Shown piece after piece: positions 25,133-34,487 of a DNA stretch of 64,000 nucleotides. Under the pieces are notes generated by a model that was given only the letters and a program-made list of their open reading frames with translations, ran no database searches and was not told the origin of the DNA. Numbering within the stretch: the first letter of the stretch is position 1; the number at the start of each line of letters is the position of its first letter. Position numbers and translations under genes: made by a program. Source of the DNA: Aeoliella mucimassa (GTDB lineage Bacteria > Planctomycetota > Planctomycetia > Pirellulales > Lacipirellulaceae); NCBI RefSeq assembly GCF_007748035.1, contig NZ_CP036278.1, positions 682,001 through 746,000 of the forward strand, written 5' to 3'.

Positions 25133-26551
25133 TTATTGCCGGATCGCGCGGCCTTGGTTGGTTAGCTTGAGCACCACGTCGGGCTTGTTGAGGATCACAT
25201 ACACCGAGCCGTCGGGGCCGCATTCGACGTCGCGCACTCGGCCGGCGTTTTTCAGCAGTAGCTCTTGGTGCAGCACGCGGTCTTCGTCTACCACCAAGCG
25301 GCGAAGCTCTTCGTGGCCCAGGCCGGTGACCAGCAGGTTGTTTTCCCACAGCGGGAACGCGTCGCCGGTTACGAAGTCGGCCCCGCACACTGCGATCGAT
25401 GGTACCCAGTACAGCACGGGTTGCTGAGTGCCTTCGAGCGTCAGGTCTTCGGAGATGATGGTGCCGTTGTAGTCGATGCCGTAGGTGCTTTTGGGCCAAC
25501 CGTAGTTCTTAGCCGGGTAGATGATGTTCACTTCGTCGCCACCCATCGGGCCATGTTCGGTTTCCCAAATCAGCCCGGTGGTGGGGTGCACTGCCAGGCC
25601 TTGGGGGTTGCGATGGCCGTAGCTGTAAACCGTGTTGAGTCCCTCGCTACCATCCGCGTAAGGATTGTCGTCGGGAATCGAACCGTCGGGATTCACCCGG
25701 TGGATCTTGCCGTTGGGTTGCTTGGTGTCCTGCGCGCGTTCCATGGCCCCGCGATCGCCGACCGAAACGAGCAGGTGCCCTTCGTGGTCGAACGCCAGGC
25801 GGCTGCCGTAGTGGAAACGCGTAGTCGAGTACGACGACGGCGGGCAGCTGAACACCACCTCTTCTTCGACCCACTTGTGGTCCTTGAGCTTGCCGCGGAC
25901 CACGCGAGTCATGGCGGGAGCGTCGCGATTGTTGCCAGCCAGCGAATGCGTGTAGGCCAGGTAGACCCAGCCGTTTTCGGCGTAGTTGGGATCGGCTGCG
26001 ACGTCCATGTAACCACCCTGGTTAATCGGTAGCGTCTCCGGGGTGCCTTCGATCGGATCGGGATGCAGCTTGCCATTGATGACAACCCGCAACCGGCCTG
26101 GGCGTTCGGTAAGTAGCGCGGTCGAGTCGTCGAGGAAGATCAGGCTCCATGGGGTATCGATCCCGTCGGCAATCCACTTTTCGACCCCAACGTCGTAGTG
26201 ACGGGTGAGCAGCTTCTCGGGCATCGGCGGTGGTTCGATGCCGGCCTGGTTTTGGGCGTCGCGAATGTACTTTACCAGGCCTTGGATTTCGGAGTCCGAC
26301 AGCACCTTGTCGTAGTCGGGCATGCCGACCGAGGAGATGCCGTACTTAATGTTACGCGTGAGGTCGCCATCGCCGCGACCAAACTGCCAGATGCCATCGA
26401 CCATGCTCTGGGCGTTGCCGCCGGTCAGGTCTTTGCCATGGCACTGGGCGCACCGTTGTTGGTAGATGGCGTCGATCGACGACTGGGCGTACAAGTTGCC
26501 AGCCAGCGTGGCGAGCAACACGAGCGAGAGCAAGCGAAACACGTGGGACAT
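25133..26551 (-). CDS. Cytochrome c / PQQ-dependent sugar dehydrogenase fusion
   Basis: 472 residues from the ATG at 26551, with a signal peptide ending near LYAQS. The first 100 residues are a class I cytochrome c: CAQCH binds haem and VGMPDY supplies the distal Met. Then comes a six-bladed propeller of the soluble aldose dehydrogenase (YliI-like) type, with DTPWSLIFLDD, SVGDRGAMERAQD, SYGHRNPQGLAVHP and EHGPMGGDEVNII. Such enzymes oxidise aldoses with PQQ in the periplasm and pass electrons to a c-type cytochrome, here fused. No PQQ synthesis gene is in view. Monocistronic, with its own terminator. Confidence 0.88.
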   Translation of the reverse strand: MSHVFRLLSLVLLATLAGNLYAQSSIDAIYQQRCAQCHGKDLTGGNAQSMVDGIWQFGRGDGDLTRNIKYGISSVGMPDYDKVLSDSEIQGLVKYIRDAQNQAGIEPPPMPEKLLTRHYDVGVEKWIADGIDTPWSLIFLDDSTALLTERPGRLRVVINGKLHPDPIEGTPETLPINQGGYMDVAADPNYAENGWVYLAYTHSLAGNNRDAPAMTRVVRGKLKDHKWVEEEVVFSCPPSSYSTTRFHYGSRLAFDHEGHLLVSVGDRGAMERAQDTKQPNGKIHRVNPDGSIPDDNPYADGSEGLNTVYSYGHRNPQGLAVHPTTGLIWETEHGPMGGDEVNIIYPAKNYGWPKSTYGIDYNGTIISEDLTLEGTQQPVLYWVPSIAVCGADFVTGDAFPLWENNLLVTGLGHEELRRLVVDEDRVLHQELLLKNAGRVRDVECGPDGSVYVILNKPDVVLKLTNQGRAIRQ

Positions 26552-26611
26552 GGACAGATTCAATTTCGGGGTTGAAGAATCGTGAACGCGGGCGGCCCAG
26601 CCAATGGCGGG

Positions 26612-27550
26612 CTATTCTAACAGCAGGCCATCGCTGCGGTTGCCATAGCGACGGTGAATTTCGGGATCGATATCGTAAGCAATCAAACGCACCGAACTAT
26701 CGGCGAACGCAAAATAGCAGCCAGCCGTGTGGGAGCTGCCGAATTGCTTGTGCCCGGCCGTCTGGCCGTCGACCGCTGGCGGCAAATCGAGCGAGGTGTA
26801 GCGAGCGGTGTCGTTGCCATGACCAAGAAACGCGTGTTGGTCGTCGCCCCAGTCGGAGCCTTCGATGAGGCATCGCTTCTCGCCGACCAGGTAGGTATCG
26901 GAGGTGCCATCGGTGATGCGGGCCAGGCGAATCTCGCTGCGGGGGTAAAATATTCCTGTCGCGTCGGCGGTGTTTTTCCAGTCGTACACCCCATTTTCGG
27001 CATCCGCGAGAGTCTCGGGGCCAAGGTCCCCAATCACCAGGTCGCCTGCATTGGCTCCGTAGTCGGTCTTGAACACCATTTCGGCGGGCTCGGCGTTGCG
27101 AACCTCGTGCGACCCGCCGTAGGGGTAGAGCCCCAGCGCGCGGCGACTTGGGCAATTAAGCGAAGCAATCGGGGTGCTGGCGACCTCGGCCGCGAGCACT
27201 CGCTTCTGCTGTTCGCTGGCTCCTCGGCCGAGTTGATTGAGCGAGGTCTGTTCGAGATACGGCAAAATGCAGAACGCCCACCCGCCTGGTTGCCGCCGGC
27301 CGCTACCGCGATCGGCATCGCCGGTCCACACGTAACCCCACCCGCCTGAGGGTAAGTGTCCCTGGGCGTCGTTGTGCGAATGCATGGCAATGGCCACCTG
27401 TCGCAAGTTGTTTTGGCAACTGGCCCGCCGGGCCGCTTCGCGAGCCGACTGCACCGCGGGAAGAAGCAAAGCGACCAAAATACCGATGATGGCAATCACC
27501 ACCAGCAGTTCAACGAGCGTAAAGCCACGCGATTGTTGGGCGTTGGTCAT
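26612..27550 (-). CDS. DUF1559 protein with type IV pilin-like N-terminus
   Basis: 312 residues from the ATG at 27550 ([16 protein letters not shown]); a longer frame from 27784 is rejected because the prepilin cleavage site must lie near the start. [20 protein letters not shown] is the class III signal for the prepilin peptidase, with Glu at +5. The DUF1559 domain follows, with RRASCQNNLRQVAIAMHSHND, and ends with HFGSSHTAGCYFAFADSSVR-like features. These proteins are multiplied in planctomycetes, often dozens per genome; they are secreted or surface-bound and their role is unknown. A second one begins at 63799. Confidence 0.9.
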   Translation of the reverse strand: MTNAQQSRGFTLVELLVVIAIIGILVALLLPAVQSAREAARRASCQNNLRQVAIAMHSHNDAQGHLPSGGWGYVWTGDADRGSGRRQPGGWAFCILPYLEQTSLNQLGRGASEQQKRVLAAEVASTPIASLNCPSRRALGLYPYGGSHEVRNAEPAEMVFKTDYGANAGDLVIGDLGPETLADAENGVYDWKNTADATGIFYPRSEIRLARITDGTSDTYLVGEKRCLIEGSDWGDDQHAFLGHGNDTARYTSLDLPPAVDGQTAGHKQFGSSHTAGCYFAFADSSVRLIAYDIDPEIHRRYGNRSDGLLLE

Positions 27551-27844
27551 ACAGGCAAAGCACGGTGGGAGGGAGGTCCGCGCAGCAAGGGGAGGGGAGT
27601 GGGACGGCCAGAGTATAGTGGATTGCCAAGCTGGTCGCCACAACATTGCCGGCAAACAGCCGAGGGACTCGTTTTGCTTGCCATTTACCGATTGTTTGCG
27701 ATAATTCCCGTAGTGCAGGCCGCGCGAGCATATTGTGTTCATTCCTATGAATGCGGTACTTGAGTGCTTCACGCAGCAAAACACTTCAGCTCGCTGTTGT
27801 GTGCTCTACAGTTTGATCGACATTCGCGCAACGGAGGGTTTGCG

Positions 27845-28867
27845 ATGCAAGGTTTTTGGCGATCGCTATTCATGGCGGTGCTTCTTGTGGGGAGTGCTGA
27901 CGTTGCGCCTGCTCAACTCATTCGCACTGCGCCCGATATCAAACCGCCGGCTAATTATCAGCCGGGCACGGGGGTCGATCGCAATGGCATCATGCGTCGT
28001 CCCTCCACGAGTCGCACCACCAACTACGTGGTGCCTGGCGGTGGGTATTACTATGGCTGGTCGCCAGGCGGCTATTACTACTATGGCGATAGCTACTACT
28101 ACGGCCGCCGCTACTATTGCCCTTATTGTGGTAGCCGCTGGTGCAACGGTTCCTGCTACTACAATCGCGGCCCGATTGTGTTACCACCCGCTGCGGTGGA
28201 TGGTGGGCAGTTGTTTGGTCCGCGGGCGGCTCAGAACTTTCTCGGCGTAGGCAACAACAATGCCAACAACAATAACAATGCTGGCGGCGGCAACGTCGCT
28301 GGGGCTGGCATTCCGGCCGCGCCGGCAGTTCCTCCTCCGGTAAGCAATCCCACGGCCCGCGCCCAGGCATGGAAGTTCGTGGAGTATGGCGATCGTCACT
28401 TCAAGAAGGGTAACTATCGCGAAGCGGCCGAGCGTTACGAGAAAGCCAGCGGACAGGCGGCCGACATCGCCGACGTTTACTTCCGCCAGGCGTTTGCCGA
28501 GCTGGGACTCGCACACTACTCCGAAGCGGTATCGGCCACCCGGCGCGGGCTGTCGCTCGACTCCACCTGGCCCGAGTCAGGCTTTGTGCTCGAAGAGCTT
28601 TACCCCGACGCCGAGGCGAAGCGGGCAGTCTTTCGGCAACTGCATACCTACTTGAACGAACATGAGCACGACGCCGACGCGCGGTTCATGCTGTCGGTGC
28701 TGCAGCACTTCGATGGGCAAACTGCCGCGGCCGAGGTGGGATTCCGCCGAGTGGTCGATCAGCTTGGCCCCAACACTCCCGCGCTGGTGTTCTTGCCTCC
28801 GCCGGAAGTGGCCCAGCAACCTCAGCCGGCCGCCGAAGCCGATGCAGCCGAGGCCATTCGCGAGTAG
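27845..28867 (+). CDS. Secreted Tyr/Gly-rich protein with TPR-like C-terminus
   Basis: 340 residues from the ATG at 27845, which has GGAGG 7 nt upstream; the longer frame from 27764 is rejected. A signal peptide (MQGFWRSLFMAVLLVG to VAPAQ) is followed by a Tyr/Gly-rich stretch (GGGYYYGWSPGGYYYYGDSY) and a Cys-rich CPYCGSRWCNGSC. An Asn run comes next. From about residue 170 to the end there are TPR-like helices (EYGDRHFKKGNYREAAERYE and IADVYFRQAFAELGLAHY). It probably acts outside the cytoplasm as a scaffold or envelope protein, inferred from its build. It is divergent from the DUF1559 gene and converges with nadD, 7 bp apart. Confidence 0.8.
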   Translation: MQGFWRSLFMAVLLVGSADVAPAQLIRTAPDIKPPANYQPGTGVDRNGIMRRPSTSRTTNYVVPGGGYYYGWSPGGYYYYGDSYYYGRRYYCPYCGSRWCNGSCYYNRGPIVLPPAAVDGGQLFGPRAAQNFLGVGNNNANNNNNAGGGNVAGAGIPAAPAVPPPVSNPTARAQAWKFVEYGDRHFKKGNYREAAERYEKASGQAADIADVYFRQAFAELGLAHYSEAVSATRRGLSLDSTWPESGFVLEELYPDAEAKRAVFRQLHTYLNEHEHDADARFMLSVLQHFDGQTAAAEVGFRRVVDQLGPNTPALVFLPPPEVAQQPQPAAEADAAEAIRE

Positions 28868-28874
28868 CGCGTAA

Positions 28875-29489
28875 CTAATTCGGCAGCAGGTAGAGTTGCT
28901 GCTGCTCGATGTACTGCCAGACCTCGGCGGGAAGCATCGATTGCACGTCGTCGCCGCTGGCGATCCGCTCGCGGATGGTGCTACTCGCCATGTGCATGGC
29001 CGGCATATCGACCATCGAGGCTTGCAGCTCGGCGACGCGCTGCTCGCTGGCCACCGGCAACAACGCACGGAAGTCGGGTGCGGGCTCGCCCGCCCGGGCG
29101 ACCACCAGCGGGGTGGCCAGTCGCAAGATCTCTTGCGGCTCGCGCCAGGTCGGGAAGTCGCGTAGCGAGTCGGCCCCCAGCATGAAGAACAGCTCGTCGT
29201 CGGGCCGCAACTGATGCACGCAGCGGAGGGTATCGGCCGTGTAGCTCACTCCGCCGCGGTCGAGTTCGATGCGGCTCACCTGCCAGGTCGGTTCGGCCTG
29301 GGTCGCCAGCTCAAGCATCGCCAGGCGGTGTTCGTCGGTAGCGTGTGGCCCCGATTTCTTGAACGGCTGCGTCGCGGCTGGCATGAACCATACCTCGTCT
29401 AACGCGGCTTGCTGCTGGCAACATTCGGCCAACTGCAGATGCCCGAGGTGCACCGGATCGAAACTTCCGCCAAACAAACCAAGACGCAT
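28875..29489 (-). CDS. nadD: Nicotinate-nucleotide adenylyltransferase
   Basis: Adenylates nicotinate mononucleotide in NAD synthesis. 204 residues from the ATG at 29489 (MRLGLFGGSFDPVHLGHL), where the nucleotidyltransferase motif GGSFDPVHLGH lies right at the start; the longer frame from 29621 is rejected. SYTADTLR and FMLGADSLRDFPTW are family motifs, and the ISSTxIR-like site near the C-terminus is MASSTIRERIASG. It converges with the Tyr/Gly-rich protein gene and diverges from priA. Confidence 0.95.
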   Translation of the reverse strand: MRLGLFGGSFDPVHLGHLQLAECCQQQAALDEVWFMPAATQPFKKSGPHATDEHRLAMLELATQAEPTWQVSRIELDRGGVSYTADTLRCVHQLRPDDELFFMLGADSLRDFPTWREPQEILRLATPLVVARAGEPAPDFRALLPVASEQRVAELQASMVDMPAMHMASSTIRERIASGDDVQSMLPAEVWQYIEQQQLYLLPN

Positions 29490-29656
29490 AGCTGAGCAGT
29501 CGCAATTCAGGGGTCGGGGGACAGGGCAGAATGGTTTATGATTGCGGAACAACGGAACCGACTCAAGCGCTCGCCCGCCAAGGGGAGCCTGGCCGGACGC
29601 TCCGGCGGTAAAAACTCCCACGACGTTGGCACTTTCCCCTCCCTCGACGCGCTCCC

Positions 29657-31942
29657 ATGGCCCAGCAGCAGAACTTGTTCGATACCACCCCGCCGGCGTG
29701 GGAGCTTGACGATGCCGAAACCAAGCTCGTTGCGCGGGTGGTGCTCTCGACCGGCCCGACCGGCGAGTTCGACTACCTGGTGCCGGAGAACTTCGCCGAC
29801 GAACGACGCCCCGAGATGCTGGTTGAAGCGGGTCGGCGGGTGCAGGTGCCGCTGGGGCGGGGCAATCGACCCGTGGTCGCCTACTGCACGCAGGTGGGGC
29901 TCGAACCGGTCGCTGGCCGGCGGCTCAAGCTACTGGCCGCGGTGCTCGACACGTCGCCGCTGCTTACCCCGCGAATGCTGGAGCTCGGGCGGTGGATCGC
30001 CGAGTACTACCTGACTCCGCTCGGGCAGGTGCTCGAGGGCATCCTTCCGGCCGGCGTCCGCGGCAAGGCTGGCACCCGCGAGACCACGCTGTTCTCGGTC
30101 CCCACGCGAGTGTCGGCCAACTTCACGCGACTCGACCTGCCGGAGAAGCAAGCCAAGGCGCTCATGGTACTGGCAGCCAGCAGCAAACCGCTGGCGATGA
30201 AACAATGGATGGCCAGGGCCGAGTGCACCGCCGCGCCGATCAACGCGCTGCGGAAGAAAGAACTGGTCGAGTCGCGCGTGGAACGTATCGATACCGACCC
30301 GCTGCTCGAAGAAGAAGTCGAACGCCGCGCGCCGCACGAGTTGAACACCGAGCAGGCGGCCGCGCTGCATACGATTGCCGATGCGCTCGAATCGCGCGAG
30401 CAGCAAACCTTGCTCCTGCATGGCGTTACCGGTAGCGGCAAGACCGAGGTCTACATCCAAGCCATCGAAAAGGTGGTGAGCTACGGCCGGCAGGCCATCG
30501 TGCTGGTGCCCGAGATCAGCCTCACTCCGCAAACGGTCGGCCGGTTTCGCGAGCGGTTCGACAACGTCGCGGTGCTGCATAGTCATCAGAGCGACGTCGA
30601 GCGGCATCGCCAGTGGAAACGCATCGCCGCCGGTGGAGTGCAGGTGGTGGTCGGCGCCCGCAGCGCGATCTTCGCCCCCACGCCCCATTTGGGACTGGTG
30701 GTGATCGATGAGGAACACGAAACCTCGTTCAAGCAGGACACCGCCCCGCGGTACCACGCGCGGCAAGTTGCCATCCAGCGAACCAAGATGGATCGGGTGC
30801 CATTGATTCTTGGCAGCGCGACCCCTTCGCTCGAAACCTGGCACGCGGCCAAGGCCGGCGAGTACCGACTGGTGACGCTCGAGAATCGCGTGTCGGATCT
30901 GCCGCTGCCGACCGTGCGGGCGGTCGACTTGCGCGATATGGATCATCGTCACAATCGCGGGGCGATCAGCCGACCGCTGTACCAGGCGATGGGAGTCGCG
31001 CTCAACGATGGCGGGCAGGTGATCCTCATGCTCAACCGCCGGGGCTACTCGACGCACGTGCAATGCCCCTCGTGTGGGTTCGCCCTCAAGTGCCCGCAGT
31101 GCGACGTATCGATGGTTTACCATCGCGCGGCCAATCAGGTCACGTGCCATTGGTGCGACTACACCGAGCTACCGCCGACCTACTGTCCTGAATGCAAGGA
31201 TGCCAACATTCGCTACGGTGGACTCGGCACCCAGAAGCTCGAGGCCGAAGTCCGCGCCCGGTTCCCCAAAGCTCGCGTACTGCGAATGGATACCGATAGC
31301 ATGCGCCGGCCGGGCAGCCATGAGCAGGCGCTCGACTCCTTTCGGGCGGGCGAGGTCGACATCCTGCTCGGCACGCAGATGATTGCCAAGGGGTTGGACT
31401 TCCCCAACGTCACCCTGGTCGGCGTGATTAATGCCGATACTGCGTTGCACTGGCCCGACTTTCGGGCGTCGGAGCGAACGTTCCATCTCGTCACCCAGGT
31501 GGCCGGCCGCACCGGGCGCGGCGACCGCGGCGGGCGGGTGCTGGTGCAGACCCTCTCGCCCGACCACCCAGCGATCGTGGCCGCCATGCAGCACAATTAC
31601 CGAATGTTTGCCGACAACGAACTGCCCGACCGCGAAATGCTAGGCTACCCGCCATTTGGGCGGATGGCCCGCGTCGTGGTCCGCGGCAAGAACGAGGAAG
31701 TGGCCCAGGCCGTGGCCAGCGGCTTTGCCGAGCAGATGCAAGCCACGGAGTCGGGCGGGTCGGTCATCGGTCCGGCCCCGTGTGCGATAGCCAAACTTCG
31801 CGAGTATTATCGCTTTCATTTGCTGATCAAGGCCGGCAGCATCGAACAGCTGCACGCCACGCTGGCCCCGCTGGCAGGCAAGCTCAAGCTGCCAGACGAC
31901 GTGCAGTGGATCGCCGATATCGACCCGATCGATATGATGTAG
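29657..31942 (+). CDS. priA: Primosomal helicase PriA
   Basis: Restarts stalled replication forks by loading the replicative helicase. 761 residues. The N-terminal DNA-binding part begins ARVVLSTGPTGEFDYLVPE. Walker A is GVTGSGKTEVYIQAI, the DEEH box is LVVIDEEHETSFKQD, and the zinc-binding region has CPSCGFALKCPQC and CHWCDY with CPEC. The helicase C-terminal motif is RVLRMDTDSM and VAGRTGRGDRGG. The gene is complete. It is divergent from nadD by about 170 bp and lies in a plus-strand run with a sensor kinase, rnhA and recG, two of which also serve DNA repair. Confidence 0.96.
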   Translation: MAQQQNLFDTTPPAWELDDAETKLVARVVLSTGPTGEFDYLVPENFADERRPEMLVEAGRRVQVPLGRGNRPVVAYCTQVGLEPVAGRRLKLLAAVLDTSPLLTPRMLELGRWIAEYYLTPLGQVLEGILPAGVRGKAGTRETTLFSVPTRVSANFTRLDLPEKQAKALMVLAASSKPLAMKQWMARAECTAAPINALRKKELVESRVERIDTDPLLEEEVERRAPHELNTEQAAALHTIADALESREQQTLLLHGVTGSGKTEVYIQAIEKVVSYGRQAIVLVPEISLTPQTVGRFRERFDNVAVLHSHQSDVERHRQWKRIAAGGVQVVVGARSAIFAPTPHLGLVVIDEEHETSFKQDTAPRYHARQVAIQRTKMDRVPLILGSATPSLETWHAAKAGEYRLVTLENRVSDLPLPTVRAVDLRDMDHRHNRGAISRPLYQAMGVALNDGGQVILMLNRRGYSTHVQCPSCGFALKCPQCDVSMVYHRAANQVTCHWCDYTELPPTYCPECKDANIRYGGLGTQKLEAEVRARFPKARVLRMDTDSMRRPGSHEQALDSFRAGEVDILLGTQMIAKGLDFPNVTLVGVINADTALHWPDFRASERTFHLVTQVAGRTGRGDRGGRVLVQTLSPDHPAIVAAMQHNYRMFADNELPDREMLGYPPFGRMARVVVRGKNEEVAQAVASGFAEQMQATESGGSVIGPAPCAIAKLREYYRFHLLIKAGSIEQLHATLAPLAGKLKLPDDVQWIADIDPIDMM

Positions 31943-31989
31943 GCAGGTTTTTCCCGGCATTTGGCCACTTGAGAGCAGCGGTTCTGCGG

Positions 31990-32019
31990 TTGGCTCGAAT
32001 CTGGTTCGTACCCTACAAT
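31990..32019 (+). promoter_or_regulatory. Possible sigma-70 promoter of the haem-c sensor kinase
   Basis: TTGGCT (31990-31995) and TACAAT (32014-32019) are 18 bp apart, near the optimum, and lie about 80 bp before the kinase start. The -10 word TACAAT recurs before two other genes (50276 and 35068). Sequence match only. Confidence 0.35.
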
Positions 32020-32098
32020 TGACGGGTGACCCGATGGCGACTGTTCATCCGATCCCCCGCCCAACCTCCCGATCCTGTAACCTCGTTCGACCCCCGGC

Positions 32099-33958
32099 TT
32101 GTCCTACTCCACCTTCAAACGCGTGTTCGGCGAATCGAGCCTCGAGCGGAAATGCCGCTGGTGGTTTGGTATCTCGTTGGGTTTGCTCATCTTTCTGAGC
32201 TTCTACACCTACGGTGCGTTCGCCAAGAAGATGATTTACAAGCAGAACCGCGAACTCGGTCGCCAACTGGTGCACGAGGCCTACGTGGTAGCTCACGAGG
32301 ACTTTCTGAGTCGAAGCAATAGCCATGTCAATTCGGGTAGCACCACCGGCGAGGTGAAAGAAGGGGACGAGTACGACGAATACGACGAGATCATGAGGGC
32401 CGGCCAGCGGTACGGGCGGCGCGTGCGATGGGCAGCCATCTTTCCGCCGCACGACAACGAGCTAAACCCGCCCCAGCCAGGGCTCGAACAGCGTTTGATG
32501 GATAAGTACCTCAGTGTAGTGCTGCCCCCCGACTCGCCGAGCGGCGAAGAGGGCACCGAGGCGGCAGCCGCCGCGCCGGAAGAGGAAGTACTGCCGGACG
32601 AAGCCGAACCGTACGACCACCTGGTTACGGTCGACGGTACCGAGCTCTATCGCTACTACTACCCCATCTACGCCCGGGCGGAGTGCGTCGACTGCCATCG
32701 TTGGATGGGCGACAGCCGCCGACAAACGCTGCAGGAAGGCGAGCTGCTGGCGATCATGCAGATCTCGTTCGACAACGGCCCCACCGCGCAGAAGATTGCC
32801 ACGGGCAAGGCGATTCTCTGGACCGCGGCCATCATCACCGGCTTCCTGTCGATGTTCATGCTATGGGCGGTCGTGCGGTACGTGATCGTCAAACCGGTCA
32901 AGCATCTTCGCGACGTCAGTAACGCGGTTCGCGAAGGCGATGTCGACCAGCGGGCCGAGATCTACACCGGCGACGAGTTCGAAGAACTGGCCGCCGCGTT
33001 CAACCGCATGGTCCGCCAACTGCTGCGTCAGCGCGACGAACTGACCGAAGTGAATAGCGAGCTGGATGGCAAGCTCGACGAACTCGCGCAGGCCAACATG
33101 CGGCTGTACGAGATGAACCGCATCAAGAGCGACTTCCTCGCGACGATGAGCCATGAGCTGCGGACTCCGCTCAACAGCATTCTCGGCTTTAGCGACGTGC
33201 TGCAGGACATCGATTCGCTCAACGACAAACAAAAGCGGTACGTCGGCAACATTCGCCGCAGCGGATCGATGCTGCTCGAGATGATTAACGACATTTTGGA
33301 CCTCGCTAAGATGGAGAGCGGGCGGATGGACGTTCGCCCCACCGAGTTCCGCATCGAGTCGATCATCTCGTCGCTCTGCGACATGGCCCGCCCGCTGGCC
33401 GAGAGCAAGAACATCGATATCGAAAGCCACTTCGAGCGCGACCTGCCGATGCTCGAGCAGGATCAGGCCAAGGTGCAGCAGATTTTGAACAACCTGCTCT
33501 CGAACGCCATCAAGTTCACCCCCGACGGCGGCCGCATCATCCTGTCGGCCAATAAAGATCACTCCGGCATGCTGGCCGTACGGGTCGAAGACACCGGCAT
33601 CGGCATCAGCGAGGCCGATCAGCAACTGGTGTTCGAGAAGTTCCGCCAAGGCACGGCCGTGCTCCCCGGCGGCGACGCCATGACCCGCGAACACTCTGGC
33701 ACCGGACTCGGCCTGTCGATCGTGCGCGAGCTATGTCGATTGCTCGGCGGCGAAGTCACCCTGTCGAGCGTCGTTGGCAAAGGGAGCACGTTCACGGTCA
33801 CGCTCCCCTGGACCATCGAACCAATGAGCGACATGGACGCCGCGCTCAAAGAGCAAGTCGCCGCACTCCACCGCCCCCACGCCGGCGACTACATGGCCCC
33901 CGGCGGCGAAGACAACAACGCCAAAGTCGACAAGCCAACCCCAGTCGACGCAGGATAG
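32099..33958 (+). CDS. Membrane histidine kinase with a periplasmic c-type haem sensor domain
   Basis: 619 residues starting at TTG (no in-frame ATG lies before the first membrane helix). A helix near residues 22-43 leads into an extracytoplasmic domain ending in a DUF3365/Tll0287-like part with ELYRYYYPIYARAECVDCHR. C196-V-D-C-H200 is a haem c attachment site. A second helix (about 233-255) is followed by HAMP, a coiled coil, HisKA with His352 in MSHELRTPLNS, and a HATPase (NLLSNAIKFTPDGG, GTGLGLSIV). The sensor probably detects redox state, oxygen or NO through haem. An acidic, low-complexity stretch at about 145-170 separates the two halves of the sensor. No response regulator is adjacent. 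Confidence 0.88.
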   Translation: MSYSTFKRVFGESSLERKCRWWFGISLGLLIFLSFYTYGAFAKKMIYKQNRELGRQLVHEAYVVAHEDFLSRSNSHVNSGSTTGEVKEGDEYDEYDEIMRAGQRYGRRVRWAAIFPPHDNELNPPQPGLEQRLMDKYLSVVLPPDSPSGEEGTEAAAAAPEEEVLPDEAEPYDHLVTVDGTELYRYYYPIYARAECVDCHRWMGDSRRQTLQEGELLAIMQISFDNGPTAQKIATGKAILWTAAIITGFLSMFMLWAVVRYVIVKPVKHLRDVSNAVREGDVDQRAEIYTGDEFEELAAAFNRMVRQLLRQRDELTEVNSELDGKLDELAQANMRLYEMNRIKSDFLATMSHELRTPLNSILGFSDVLQDIDSLNDKQKRYVGNIRRSGSMLLEMINDILDLAKMESGRMDVRPTEFRIESIISSLCDMARPLAESKNIDIESHFERDLPMLEQDQAKVQQILNNLLSNAIKFTPDGGRIILSANKDHSGMLAVRVEDTGIGISEADQQLVFEKFRQGTAVLPGGDAMTREHSGTGLGLSIVRELCRLLGGEVTLSSVVGKGSTFTVTLPWTIEPMSDMDAALKEQVAALHRPHAGDYMAPGGEDNNAKVDKPTPVDAG

Positions 33959-33963
33959 GTGGA

Positions 33964-34037
33964 TTTATGATTGATGAAGGATGATTTATGATGGACTTGT
34001 CATTCATCAATCATAAATCACCAATCATAAATCACTC
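33964..34037. repeat. AT-rich inverted and tandem repeats before rnhA
   Basis: TTTATGATTGATGAA (33964-33978) is the exact inverse of TTCATCAATCATAAA (34003-34017), and the word AATCATAAATCA recurs directly at 34009-34020 and 34023-34034. The block ends 3 bp before the rnhA start codon. It contrasts with the GC-rich flanks. A stem with 15 pairs and a 24-nt loop could end the kinase transcript or hide the rnhA start. Confidence 0.7.
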
Positions 34038-34040
34038 CAT

Positions 34041-34487
34041 ATGATTCATCTCTACACCGACGGCGGTTGTTCTGGTAATCCTGGCCCGGGGGGCTGGGCC
34101 TTTCTCATGCGGCACGTGCCGACCGGCAAAGAGATGGAAGACTCCGGCGGCGAGCCCGAAACCACCAACAATCGCATGGAACTCACCGCGGTGGTCATGG
34201 GACTCTCGGCCCTCAAGCGGCCGAGCGATGTCGAACTGTTTACCGATAGCGTCTACGTTGGCAAAGGCATGAGCGAGTGGATGCCAAAGTGGAAAGCCAA
34301 CGGCTGGCGACGCCGCGAAGGCAAGAAGTGGGCCGAGGTGAAGAACGTCGACCTCTGGCAAAAACTCGATGAACTGTTGCAGCAGCATCAGGTCACCTAC
34401 ATCCGCGTGGCCGGGCATAGCGGGCATCCCGAGAACGACCGCGTCGACGAACTGGCCGTGGCCGCTTATCAAAAGTACCTGAAGTAG
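34041..34487 (+). CDS. rnhA: Ribonuclease HI
   Basis: Cleaves RNA in RNA-DNA hybrids. 148 residues. The catalytic carboxylates are visible: Asp in IHLYTDGGCSGNPGPGGW, Glu in NNRMELTAVV, Asp in ELFTDSVYVGKG and Asp in HSGHPENDRVDELA. Length is typical. No Shine-Dalgarno sequence is visible because the AT-rich repeat runs up to the start codon. It is followed by about 590 bp of non-coding sequence and then recG. Confidence 0.96.
   Translation: MIHLYTDGGCSGNPGPGGWAFLMRHVPTGKEMEDSGGEPETTNNRMELTAVVMGLSALKRPSDVELFTDSVYVGKGMSEWMPKWKANGWRRREGKKWAEVKNVDLWQKLDELLQQHQVTYIRVAGHSGHPENDRVDELAVAAYQKYLK

Noticed and set aside
29930-31150. 406-residue minus-strand frame over priA
   Set aside because: A shadow of priA codon bias; the His/Arg/Leu-rich product shows no domain.
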